Assembly (NCBI GenBank): GCA_024696725.1 | Contig: JAILGO010000022.1 | Location: 1 to 7,113, forward strand | Reading direction: 5' to 3' | DNA length: 7,113 nucleotides | From: Eubacterium sp. | GTDB taxonomy: Bacteria; Bacillota; Clostridia; Oscillospirales; Acutalibacteraceae | Shown: positions 1 to 5,741 of the stretch, one piece after another | How the letters are laid out: each line of letters begins with the position of its first letter | Position numbering within the stretch: the stretch's first letter is position 1 | Position numbers and translations under genes: made by a program | The notes under the pieces: model-generated | Databases searched by the model: none | The model's input: the letters and a program-made list of their open reading frames with translations, nothing else | What the model was told of the DNA's origin: nothing

Positions 1-614
1 CCCGAGTGATTTCCGCCCTCTATTATAACCTCGCGGTAGCCGTCGGGAGAGAGCGCGTATCCCCTTTTAAGCCTTTCGGCGTTGATTACCCCGTCCCTGT
101 CTCCGCGTATATACACTACGGGGAATTCCGCTCCGCTCAAATCCGTATTCGGATACGAGGCAAGCAAAAACAGCCCCGAGTAATTATCGGTATGCTTAGA
201 AGCGCACTCCGCCGCGGAAAGCCCTCCGAGAGAATGTCCCGAAAGATAATAGCGTTCATATTCGTACTGATTTCGGATTCGCTCTGCCTTTTCGGTTCCG
301 AGCAGTGAAAGCATCATCGGCATTTTTATCAGGAAGCAGTCAACGCCGTTCTCTGCGAGCGTGCTCATAAGCGGCGCGTAGGCGGTTACTTCTACGTTCG
401 CTCCGGGATAGAATATCAGCGCGTTTTCTTTTCCCTCTCCGTCGAAGAAATAGCCCTCTTTTATCTCTGAGACCTTTACGGCGTCGCTGTCGCTCAGGTA
501 TTCTCCGACGTCAGCGGCGCGGTAATAACCGCCGAGGTATACTCCCGTTACAAGCCCTAAAACCACGATTAAAGCAATAAGTATTACAAAAATTATTTTT
601 ATCAGCTTTTTCAT
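1..614 (-). CDS. Membrane-anchored alpha/beta hydrolase (C-terminus cut by window edge)
   Basis: The first 204 residues of a serine-type alpha/beta hydrolase are visible; the 3' end runs off the window. Residues 1-3 are MKK, followed by one hydrophobic segment at about residues 5-25 (IKIIFVILIALIVVLGLVTG) that looks like an uncleaved membrane anchor, so the catalytic domain probably faces outwards. The catalytic triad is readable: nucleophile Ser128 in GHSLGG, acid probably Asp174 in GDRDG, and His203 in GGNHSG. The oxyanion-side strand FYPGANV lies near residues 69-75. This matches the small Abhydrolase_5 type common in Firmicutes; the family usually has only a few dozen residues after the His, so little is missing. 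The start is ATG at 614-612, preceded by an AGAGG-type ribosome site (complement of 621-626). The gene is divergent from the sugar-acid operon. The substrate cannot be deduced: esterase, lipase and peptidase activities are all possible. Confidence 0.87.
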   Translation of the reverse strand, partial: MKKLIKIIFVILIALIVVLGLVTGVYLGGYYRAADVGEYLSDSDAVKVSEIKEGYFFDGEGKENALIFYPGANVEVTAYAPLMSTLAENGVDCFLIKMPMMLSLLGTEKAERIRNQYEYERYYLSGHSLGGLSAAECASKHTDNYSGLFLLASYPNTDLSGAEFPVVYIRGDRDGVINAERLKRGYALSPDGYREVIIEGGNHS

Positions 615-633
615 ATAATTACCTCTTTTCCGT

Positions 634-662
634 ATTATACTACTATTCATAGGAATAGAAAA
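634..662 (-). promoter_or_regulatory. Promoter of the hydrolase gene
   Basis: On the minus strand there is a perfect TATAAT -10 (complement of 634-639). A TTTTCT element 17 bp upstream (complement of 657-662) is a weak -35. The -10 lies about 20 bases upstream of the ATG at 614, leaving a very short leader that contains the ribosome site. The spacer carries an inverted repeat that is listed separately. Confidence 0.55.
643..658. repeat. Inverted repeat in the hydrolase promoter, possible operator
   Basis: CTATTC and GAATAG form a perfect 6-bp inverted repeat separated by ATAG. It fills the spacer between the -35 and -10 of the hydrolase promoter, where a bound dimeric repressor or MerR-type activator would act. 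No regulator gene is in the window. The role as an operator is inferred from position and symmetry only. Confidence 0.35.
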
Positions 663-693
663 GAGTTAATTAAAAACAGTTTCATGTCAACAG

Positions 694-723
694 CTTTAAA
701 TTTAAAGTCCGAACTTTTGGACT
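694..723. repeat. Overlapping palindrome and hairpin
   Basis: Positions 694-707 are a perfect 14-bp palindrome (CTTTAAATTTAAAG). Its right edge overlaps an inverted repeat, AGTCC at 706-710 with GGACT at 719-723, which can be extended inwards by a G-U and two A-T pairs. It lies in the middle of the divergent region, about 80 bp upstream of the hydrolase start. It could be a protein-binding site; its function is unknown. Confidence 0.4.
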
Positions 724-744
724 CTGAGCCGTTATCCCGTTTAC

Positions 745-773
745 TTTTCAGATAATTGATGCTACAGTATTAT
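745..773 (+). promoter_or_regulatory. Candidate promoter for the leader or small RNA
   Basis: TTTTCA at 745-750 (4 of 6 matches to the -35 consensus) is followed after 17 bp by TATTAT at 768-773 (5 of 6 to the -10). A start near 780 would begin in a run of G. It is called mainly because a terminator-like hairpin lies about 135 bp downstream. On its own the match is weak. Confidence 0.3.
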
Positions 774-778
774 CGGAC

Positions 779-915
779 GGGGGGACGGCTCCATTCGTTT
801 TTGGCTTTCCAACCTTTATCCTCACCTTCACTCTTTATTTTTCTGTTCCCCGTCCGTTGCTTTTTATGTTCTTTCATTCTCCTTCTTATGCGGCTTCCCT
901 CGGGGAGCCGTTTTT
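779..915 (+). ncRNA. Candidate pyrimidine-rich leader or small RNA
   Basis: I recognise no known RNA family. From a start near 780 to the U-run at 911-915 the transcript would be about 135 nt. Its 5' segment ACGGCTCC (785-792) is an exact 8-nt complement of GGAGCCGT (904-911), the 3' arm of the terminator. The GGACGG at 783-788 can instead pair with CCGTCC at 850-855. The body is about 81% C plus U and contains UUCUCCUU (877-884), an anti-Shine-Dalgarno-like sequence. This could be an attenuated leader of the downstream operon or a trans-acting small RNA with C/U-rich seeds. Both are inferred from sequence complementarity; transcription is not shown. Confidence 0.3.
891..915 (+). terminator. 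Terminator-like hairpin upstream of the operon
   Basis: CGGCTTCCC (891-899) pairs with GGGAGCCG (903-910), with one bulged T and a TCG loop region, and is followed directly by TTTTT (911-915). It points rightwards with no protein gene upstream on that strand, so it most likely ends a short noncoding transcript or attenuates a distal promoter of the operon. Confidence 0.55.
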
Positions 916-950
916 ACTGCGTTTCGGTCGAGAATAAATGGGTGAAATTC

Positions 951-987
951 TTGATTTTCAACTCCCGATATGATAAAATATTATAAT
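951..987 (+). promoter_or_regulatory. Promoter of the sugar-acid operon
   Basis: Two overlapping readings exist. TTGATT (951-956) with a 17-bp spacer and TAAAAT (974-979) is the best paired combination. A perfect TATAAT lies at 982-987 but has no good -35 at the right distance. Either would give a leader of about 30-45 nt ahead of the AAAGGAG at 1010-1016. Because it lies downstream of the hairpin at 891-915, it would be unaffected by attenuation there. Confidence 0.55.
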
Positions 988-1024
988 CTTTTTTCAGAAA
1001 TCTTTCTTCAAAGGAGTACAAGCT

Positions 1025-2083
1025 ATGAAAAAATACGCAATCGCAACAGTAACCAGCATGGGACTCAGGATTACTCCTCAGGACCGTATGGCTGTTCAGA
1101 ACAGTAATATGTTTTATCTTCAGGCGACCTCAGCCGAGAGCAACGTTTTAAACGTCGCTTCAAGTCTCGGAAGAGAGTGCCTCGTTATGACAAAATTCGT
1201 CGAAGGCTCGCCGATGGCTGACTTTATCAAGCGCCAGCTCCGCGCGCGCAATATGCGTTTCGAGGGAAAGGACGTGCCTCAGGGCGGTCCGTGGGGATAC
1301 AGACATCAGTTCAATATCGCCGATTCGGGCTTCGGTCTCAGAGCGCCGAGAGTATGGAACGACCGCGCGGGCGAGGTAGGAAGAACTCTGTGCGCTGACG
1401 ATTTCGACCTCGAGCGGATTTTCGCTCAGGAGGGCGTAAGCATTCTTCACCTTTCGGGACTTATCGCGGCGATGAGCGAGGAAACCACAAAATGCTGTCT
1501 TGAGGTTGCAAGGGTTGCGAAAAAATACGGCACTCTCGTAAGCTTCGACCTCAATTACCGCGCAACCTTCTGGAAAGGACGCGAGGAGGAGCTCAGCAAG
1601 GCGTTCCACGAAATCGCTTCCGTAGCCGATATTCTCGTAGGCAACGAGGAGGACTTCCAGCTCTGTCTCGGCTTCAGGGGCCCCGAAGCAGGAGGTAAGG
1701 AGCTTGCCTCAAAGATTGACCGCTTTAAAGTAATGATTGAACAGGTCAGAGAAAAATATCCTCAGGCGAGAGCGTACGCTACAACTCTCCGTCAGGTCGT
1801 TTCCGCCAACGAGCACCTCTGGGGTGCAATCCTCTTTGCTGACGGCGAATGGTATATTGAAGAGCCGCGACCGATTCAGGTTATGGACCGTATCGGCGGC
1901 GGCGACGGCTTCTCGGGCGGTCTTTTATACGGCGTGCTTAACGGCTGGACTCCCGATAAATGGCTTCAGTTCGGCTGGGCGAGCGGAGTGCTCGCGGCAA
2001 GTAGCTTAAACGACTACGCCGAGCCTGCGGACGAAAAGCAGGTATGGGATATTTATAAGGGCAACGCCCGAGTTCAGAGATAA
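1025..2083 (+). CDS. PfkB-family sugar kinase, KdgK (2-dehydro-3-deoxygluconokinase)-type
   Basis: A 352-residue ribokinase/PfkB-fold kinase that transfers the ATP gamma-phosphate to a sugar or sugar acid in the cytoplasm. Visible family marks are FDLNYRATFWK at about 174-184 (KdgK-type DLNYR..lW), GNEEDF at 206-211, TTLRQVVSANEHLWGA at 253-268, and DRIGGGDGFSGG at 288-299 with catalytic base Asp294. The C-terminal RVQR ending is, from memory, shared with clostridial KDG kinases. Oddly, the N-terminal Gly-Gly sugar-contact motif usual in this family (GG.xAN.A) is replaced by ATSAESNVLNVA at 34-45, so substrate specificity may differ. The ATG follows AAAGGAG (1010-1016) by 8 bases. It is first in the operon, 20 bp ahead of gnd. 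Because no KDPG aldolase is nearby and Gnd follows, phosphorylation of gluconate or a related aldonate is a plausible alternative to KDG; this is inference. Confidence 0.88.
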   Translation: MKKYAIATVTSMGLRITPQDRMAVQNSNMFYLQATSAESNVLNVASSLGRECLVMTKFVEGSPMADFIKRQLRARNMRFEGKDVPQGGPWGYRHQFNIADSGFGLRAPRVWNDRAGEVGRTLCADDFDLERIFAQEGVSILHLSGLIAAMSEETTKCCLEVARVAKKYGTLVSFDLNYRATFWKGREEELSKAFHEIASVADILVGNEEDFQLCLGFRGPEAGGKELASKIDRFKVMIEQVREKYPQARAYATTLRQVVSANEHLWGAILFADGEWYIEEPRPIQVMDRIGGGDGFSGGLLYGVLNGWTPDKWLQFGWASGVLAASSLNDYAEPADEKQVWDIYKGNARVQR

Positions 2084-2103
2084 AATATAAAGGAGAAAAA
2101 GCT

Positions 2104-3555
2104 ATGAAAAAAGCAGATATCGGATTAATCGGTCTCGCCGTAATGGGCGAAAACCTCGTTATGAATATGGAGTCCAAGGGCTTCACCGTTGCGGTCTTTA
2201 ACCGCACCACCTCTAAGGTCGATAACTTTATTAACGGACGCGCAAGCGGAAAGAATATTATCGGCTGTCACAGCCTCGAGGAGCTCGTGGCTAATCTTGA
2301 AAAGCCTCGCAAGGTCTTTATGATGATTAAGGCGGGTCCTTCGGTTGACGCAATGATTGATACCCTCCTTCCGCTTCTTGAGGACGGCGACATAATTATC
2401 GACGGCGGTAACTCTCACTTCCCCGACACAATCAGAAGAACGGAATACGTCGAGTCAAAGGGCAAGCTCTATATCGGCACGGGTGTATCCGGCGGCGAAG
2501 AGGGCGCGCTCAAAGGTCCGAGTATGATGCCCGGCGGCTCTCCTGCAGCGTGGGAGTACGTAAAGCCTATTTTACAGGGAATCTGCGCTAAGGTTGAAAA
2601 CGGCGAGCCCTGCTGCGACTGGGTCGGAGAAAACGGCGCAGGTCACTTTGTAAAGATGGTTCACAACGGCATCGAATACGGCGATATGCAGCTTATCTGT
2701 GAGGCGTATCAGCTTATGCGCGACCTTCTCGGTATGAGCTACGACGAGATGCACGAAACCTTTAAGCAGTGGAACGAAACTGAGCTTGACAGCTATCTTA
2801 TAGAAATTACCCGCGATATTCTCGCCTATAAGGACGAGGACGGCTCTCCTCTTGCCGAGAAGATTCTCGATACGGCAGGTCAGAAGGGTACGGGAAAATG
2901 GACGGGAATCGCCGCTCTCGACGAGGGCGTTCCGCTTACGCTCATCGGCGAGGCAGTGTTTTCAAGATGCCTCTCCGCAATGAAGGAGGAGCGTGTTGAA
3001 GCCGCTAAGGTATTCGACAGAAAGATTCCCGCGTTCGACGGCGACAGGGCGGAAATGGTTGAAGCTATCCGTCAGGCGCTCTTCGCTTCAAAGATTATCT
3101 CATACGCTCAGGGCTATACCCTTATGCGTACCGCGGCGGCGCACTACGGCTGGAATCTTAACTACGGCGGAATCGCGCTTATGTGGCGCGGCGGCTGTAT
3201 TATCCGTTCCGTATTTCTCGGTAAAATCAAGGAGGCGTACGACGCCGACCCCGAGCTTAAGAATCTTATTCTCGACCCGTATTTTAAGGATACTATCGAG
3301 AAGCTCGTTCCCGCGTGGCGCAAGGTTGCGGCAGCGGCGGTTCAGTACGGCGTACCCGCACCTGCTATGACCTCGGCGCTCAGCTACTTTGACGGCTACA
3401 CGACGGAACGCCTTCCCGCTAATCTTCTTCAGGCACAGCGCGATTACTTCGGCGCTCACACCTATGAGAGAACCGACGCTCCGAGAGGCGAGTTTTTCCA
3501 CACTAACTGGACGGGTCACGGCGGCGACACCGCGGCTTCAACATACAATGCGTAA
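2104..3555 (+). CDS. gnd: 6-phosphogluconate dehydrogenase, decarboxylating
   Basis: Oxidises 6-phosphogluconate to ribulose 5-phosphate and CO2 with reduction of a nicotinamide cofactor, the last oxidative step of the pentose phosphate pathway. At 483 residues it is the normal length of the dimeric long form. The Rossmann loop GLAVMGENL is at 10-18, and Asn33-Arg34-Thr35 follow beta-2, as in NADP-dependent enzymes. Substrate and catalytic motifs are intact: GGNS 101-104, VSGGEEGA..GPSMMPGG 128-145, HFVKMVHNGIEYGD 181-194 with catalytic Lys184 and Glu191, and C-terminal QAQRDYFGAHTYER with Arg446 and His452. The ATG has AAAGGAG (2089-2095) 8 bases upstream, the same spacing and nearly the same context as the kinase gene ahead of it. 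It lies second in the operon and overlaps the next gene by 8 bases. Placement with a sugar-acid kinase suggests a role in aldonate use, instead of or besides the glucose-6-phosphate branch. Confidence 0.97.
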   Translation: MKKADIGLIGLAVMGENLVMNMESKGFTVAVFNRTTSKVDNFINGRASGKNIIGCHSLEELVANLEKPRKVFMMIKAGPSVDAMIDTLLPLLEDGDIIIDGGNSHFPDTIRRTEYVESKGKLYIGTGVSGGEEGALKGPSMMPGGSPAAWEYVKPILQGICAKVENGEPCCDWVGENGAGHFVKMVHNGIEYGDMQLICEAYQLMRDLLGMSYDEMHETFKQWNETELDSYLIEITRDILAYKDEDGSPLAEKILDTAGQKGTGKWTGIAALDEGVPLTLIGEAVFSRCLSAMKEERVEAAKVFDRKIPAFDGDRAEMVEAIRQALFASKIISYAQGYTLMRTAAAHYGWNLNYGGIALMWRGGCIIRSVFLGKIKEAYDADPELKNLILDPYFKDTIEKLVPAWRKVAAAAVQYGVPAPAMTSALSYFDGYTTERLPANLLQAQRDYFGAHTYERTDAPRGEFFHTNWTGHGGDTAASTYNA

Positions 3556-4384
3556 TATAAAGCTTATCGCTCTCGACCTTGACGGAACTCTTTTAAATTC
3601 GGATAAACAGCTTTCAGCGGAAAACGCGAAAGCGCTTGAAAAAGCGGCGAAAGCGGGTATTGAAATAGTTCCCGCGACGGGACGCTTCTTTCGCGGAATG
3701 CCGGAGCTTATCCGCTCGCTTTCCTATGTAAACTACGTCATTTCGATAAACGGCGCTCAGGTTTACGACGTGAAGCGCGATAAAACCGTCTGCGCTTCGG
3801 AAATACCGTGGGAGCGCGCGGTTACCGTTATGGACAGGCTCGACCGGCTCGACGTAATCTACGACTGCTTCCAGGACAGCTGGGGATGGATGACGAAGGA
3901 GCTTTACGACAAGGCGGAGCAATACGCCGCGCATATTCACAGTCTTGAAATGATTCGCGGGCTGAGAACGCCCGTGCCCGACCTTAAGGAATGCCTTAAG
4001 GAGCGCGCGCACGGAGTACAGAAAATTCAGGTCTTTTTCCGCGATATGAAGCTTCGTGAAGAAATGCTTAAAGGGCTTCCCGTTGAGTTTCCCGACCTCG
4101 TAGTTACTACCTCTATCGTAAATAATATTGAAATAAACAGCCGCGAAGCGACTAAGGGCGTCGCGCTTAAAAAGCTCGCCGCGGCGCTTGATATTCCGCT
4201 CTCTCAGACTATGGCGTTCGGCGACGATTTAAACGATATTACGATGCTCAGCGCTGCCGGAATCGGCGTAGCTATGGAAAACGCGGACGGCGAAGCGAAA
4301 AGAGCGGCGGACTATATTACGGACAGCTGCGACGACAGCGGCGTAGCAAAAGCGATTAATCTTCTTCTGGAGAATAAACTATGA
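3548..4384 (+). CDS. Cof-type HAD-superfamily sugar-phosphate phosphatase
   Basis: A 278-residue haloacid-dehalogenase-fold phosphatase with a type IIB (Cof) cap. All four HAD motifs are present: DLDGT with nucleophile Asp10 and acid/base Asp12; Thr44 in ATGR; Lys203 in TKGVAL; and GDDLND at 225-230, where Asp226, Asp227 and Asp230 bind Mg. The cap domain lies between about residues 80 and 190. Cof-type enzymes hydrolyse phosphosugars, flavin or PLP-type phosphates with loose specificity, so no exact substrate is claimed. The frame stays open back to 3389, but the start at 3548 places the DLDGT motif normally near residue 10; an earlier start would add some 50 unrelated residues inside gnd. 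The start overlaps the end of gnd by 8 bases and lacks a clear AGGAG, which suggests translational coupling. It ends in an ATGA overlap with the next gene. Confidence 0.92.
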   Translation: MRNIKLIALDLDGTLLNSDKQLSAENAKALEKAAKAGIEIVPATGRFFRGMPELIRSLSYVNYVISINGAQVYDVKRDKTVCASEIPWERAVTVMDRLDRLDVIYDCFQDSWGWMTKELYDKAEQYAAHIHSLEMIRGLRTPVPDLKECLKERAHGVQKIQVFFRDMKLREEMLKGLPVEFPDLVVTTSIVNNIEINSREATKGVALKKLAAALDIPLSQTMAFGDDLNDITMLSAAGIGVAMENADGEAKRAADYITDSCDDSGVAKAINLLLENKL

Positions 4385-5661
4385 AAGATATTTATCTGAT
4401 TGCAAAAACGGATAACGGCTTAACTCAGGAGGAAATAAAAGCCGCCCTTCTTAAATCCCTCGGGGGACGCTCTTTGAAGAAGGTTCTTATTCTTCCTCCC
4501 GATTTCACCCGTTTTCATTCAAACGCGGGATATATTACGAACGTGTACTGGCACGCGCTTACAGAGCAGGGCGCGCAGGTTGATATTATGCCGGCGCTCG
4601 GAACTCACGTTCCCGTAACCGAGGAGCAGTGGAACGCTATGTTCGGCGATATTCCCTTTGAAAGAATGCTCGTCCACAACTGGCGCAGCGACGTCGAAAA
4701 GCTCGGCGAAATTCCTGCGGCTTTTCTTTCCGAAATAACCGAAGGACTCTGGACCGAGCCCGTAAACGCCGAGGTTAACCGTCTTGTGCTGGACGAAAGC
4801 TACGACCTTATTATCTCCCCCGGTCAGGTAGTACCTCACGAGGTTATAGGAATGGCTAACCATTCGAAAAACCTCTTCGTAGGCGTCGGCGGAAGCGAGA
4901 TGATTAATAAATCGCACATGGTCGGCGCGGTCTACGGTATGGAGAGAATGATGGGTAAGGATTTCACCCCCGTAAGAAAAATGTTCGACTACGGTATGGA
5001 GCATTTTCTCAGCGGGCGGCCTATTATGTTCGTTCTTACGGTAACCACCGCTCCGGGCGGTAATATTCGCACTCACGGGCTTTTTATCGGCGAGGGAAGA
5101 GAATGCCTTACCAACGCCGTAAAACTCGCTCAGAAGAAGAATATCGACTTCGTAGAGCACGGTCTGAAAAAGTGCGTGGTCTATCTTGACCCGTCGGAGT
5201 TCAAAAGCACCTGGCTCGGCAACAAGGCGGTTTACAGAACGAGAATGGCGATGGCTGACGGCGGCGAGCTTATTATCCTTGCGCCCGGCGTTGAGCGCTT
5301 CGGCGAGGACGATAAGGTCGACGAGCTTATAAGAAAGTACGGCTACCGCGGAAGGCTTCACACGCTCGAGCAGTTCAGAAATCCCGAAAACACCGACCTT
5401 CAGGCTAATATGGGTGCCGCGGCTCACCTTATCCACGGCTCGTCCGACGGAAGATTTACCATTACCTACGCCGTAAAGGAAATCACAAAAGAGGAAATTT
5501 CCTCGGTAGGTTTCAACGCAGCGAACTATGACGAGCTTATAAAAAAATATAACCCGAATAAACTGAAATACGGCTATAACGAGGTCGACGGCGAGGAGAT
5601 ATATTATATTCCGAACCCCGCTCTCGGTCTCTGGATTAACCGTGAAAAATTCGAGGAATAG
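4381..5661 (+). CDS. larA: LarA-superfamily nickel-pincer 2-hydroxyacid racemase/epimerase
   Basis: A 426-residue homologue of lactate racemase LarA, which uses a nickel-pincer nucleotide for hydride abstraction at C2 of a 2-hydroxyacid. The N-terminal PPDFTRFHSNAGYI (39-52) matches the LarA D.TR motif with Arg44. His76 (GTH), His153 (PHE), Lys163 (HSK) and His179 (SH) correspond to LarA His108, His174, Lys184 (covalent cofactor link) and His200 (Ni ligand). The 10- and 16-residue spacings between the last three are identical to those I recall for the Lactiplantibacillus plantarum enzyme. Length is also normal for the family. TGGAG at 4368-4372 is its ribosome site, and the start overlaps the HAD stop (ATGA). 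The family also contains malate, phenyllactate and hydroxyglutarate racemases and a gluconate epimerase, so the symbol marks family and not lactate specificity. Next to gnd and a KdgK-type kinase, an aldonate epimerase is my preferred reading. Cofactor genes larB, larC and larE must lie elsewhere. Confidence 0.88.
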   Translation: MKDIYLIAKTDNGLTQEEIKAALLKSLGGRSLKKVLILPPDFTRFHSNAGYITNVYWHALTEQGAQVDIMPALGTHVPVTEEQWNAMFGDIPFERMLVHNWRSDVEKLGEIPAAFLSEITEGLWTEPVNAEVNRLVLDESYDLIISPGQVVPHEVIGMANHSKNLFVGVGGSEMINKSHMVGAVYGMERMMGKDFTPVRKMFDYGMEHFLSGRPIMFVLTVTTAPGGNIRTHGLFIGEGRECLTNAVKLAQKKNIDFVEHGLKKCVVYLDPSEFKSTWLGNKAVYRTRMAMADGGELIILAPGVERFGEDDKVDELIRKYGYRGRLHTLEQFRNPENTDLQANMGAAAHLIHGSSDGRFTITYAVKEITKEEISSVGFNAANYDELIKKYNPNKLKYGYNEVDGEEIYYIPNPALGLWINREKFEE

Positions 5662-5664
5662 ATT

Positions 5665-5701
5665 AAAGGCATCGGACGTCCCGTTGCCTTTGGCTCTTTT
5701 T
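5665..5701 (+). terminator. Intrinsic terminator after the LarA-family gene
   Basis: AAAGGCA (5665-5671) pairs perfectly with TGCCTTT (5685-5691). The loop contains a further CGG/CCG pairing across one T-T mismatch. The U-rich tract CTCTTTTT (5694-5701) starts two bases after the stem, so termination may be partial. It begins four bases after the stop codon of the operon's last gene. Confidence 0.6.
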
Positions 5702-5711
5702 ATGATATAAT
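5684..5711 (+). promoter_or_regulatory. Promoter of the metallo-hydrolase gene, overlapping the terminator
   Basis: A perfect TATAAT at 5706-5711 is preceded by TG one base upstream (extended -10, TGaTATAAT). TTGCCT at 5684-5689 with a 16-bp spacer is a reasonable -35 and lies inside the 3' arm of the terminator stem. The promoter lies about 30 bases ahead of the ATG at 5742. Confidence 0.65.
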
Positions 5712-5741
5712 TACCGTATAGAAAACTACGGAGGATAAGCT

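Larger units (their letters stand above)
615..1024. other. 410-bp divergent intergenic region
   Basis: No convincing protein gene lies here. The left third is AT-rich and holds the hydrolase promoter and several palindromes. Positions 793-890 are about 81% pyrimidine on the plus strand (19 purines in 98 bases). A terminator-like hairpin follows at 891-915, and an AT-rich promoter at 951-987 precedes the operon. A 76-codon plus-strand frame (756-986) is rich in F, L and S simply because of the pyrimidine bias and has no ribosome site. A 35-codon minus-strand frame (877-770) has AAGGAG only one base from its ATG. I do not call either as a gene. Confidence 0.7.

Noticed and set aside
6..308. 100-codon plus-strand frame at the left edge
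   Set aside because: It is antisense to the alpha/beta hydrolase, whose Ser, Asp and His triad is clear on the minus strand.
685..690. Perfect minus-strand TTGACA as a second hydrolase promoter
   Set aside because: No acceptable -10 lies 15-19 bases downstream on that strand; the AACTCT and TTAACT candidates are poor.
770..877. 35-codon lysine/arginine-rich minus-strand frame
   Set aside because: AAGGAG lies only one base from the ATG, which is too close for normal initiation, and the basic composition follows from the purine-rich strand. No homologue is recognisable; kept only as a note.
756..986. 76-codon plus-strand frame in the intergenic region
   Set aside because: It has no ribosome site, a composition dominated by F, L and S caused by the pyrimidine tract, runs through a terminator hairpin and ends inside the operon promoter.
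1677..1684. GGGGCCCC palindrome in the kinase gene
   Set aside because: It is a single short palindrome inside coding sequence, with no partner element or positional meaning.
3389..3547. N-terminal extension of the HAD gene to an upstream ATG
   Set aside because: It would add 53 residues with no HAD similarity, entirely inside gnd, and push the DLDGT motif away from its normal position near residue 10.
4519..5436. 305-codon open frame on the minus strand
   Set aside because: It lies wholly antisense inside the LarA-family gene, shows no recognisable motif, and its length is explained by the GC-rich third positions of the true gene.
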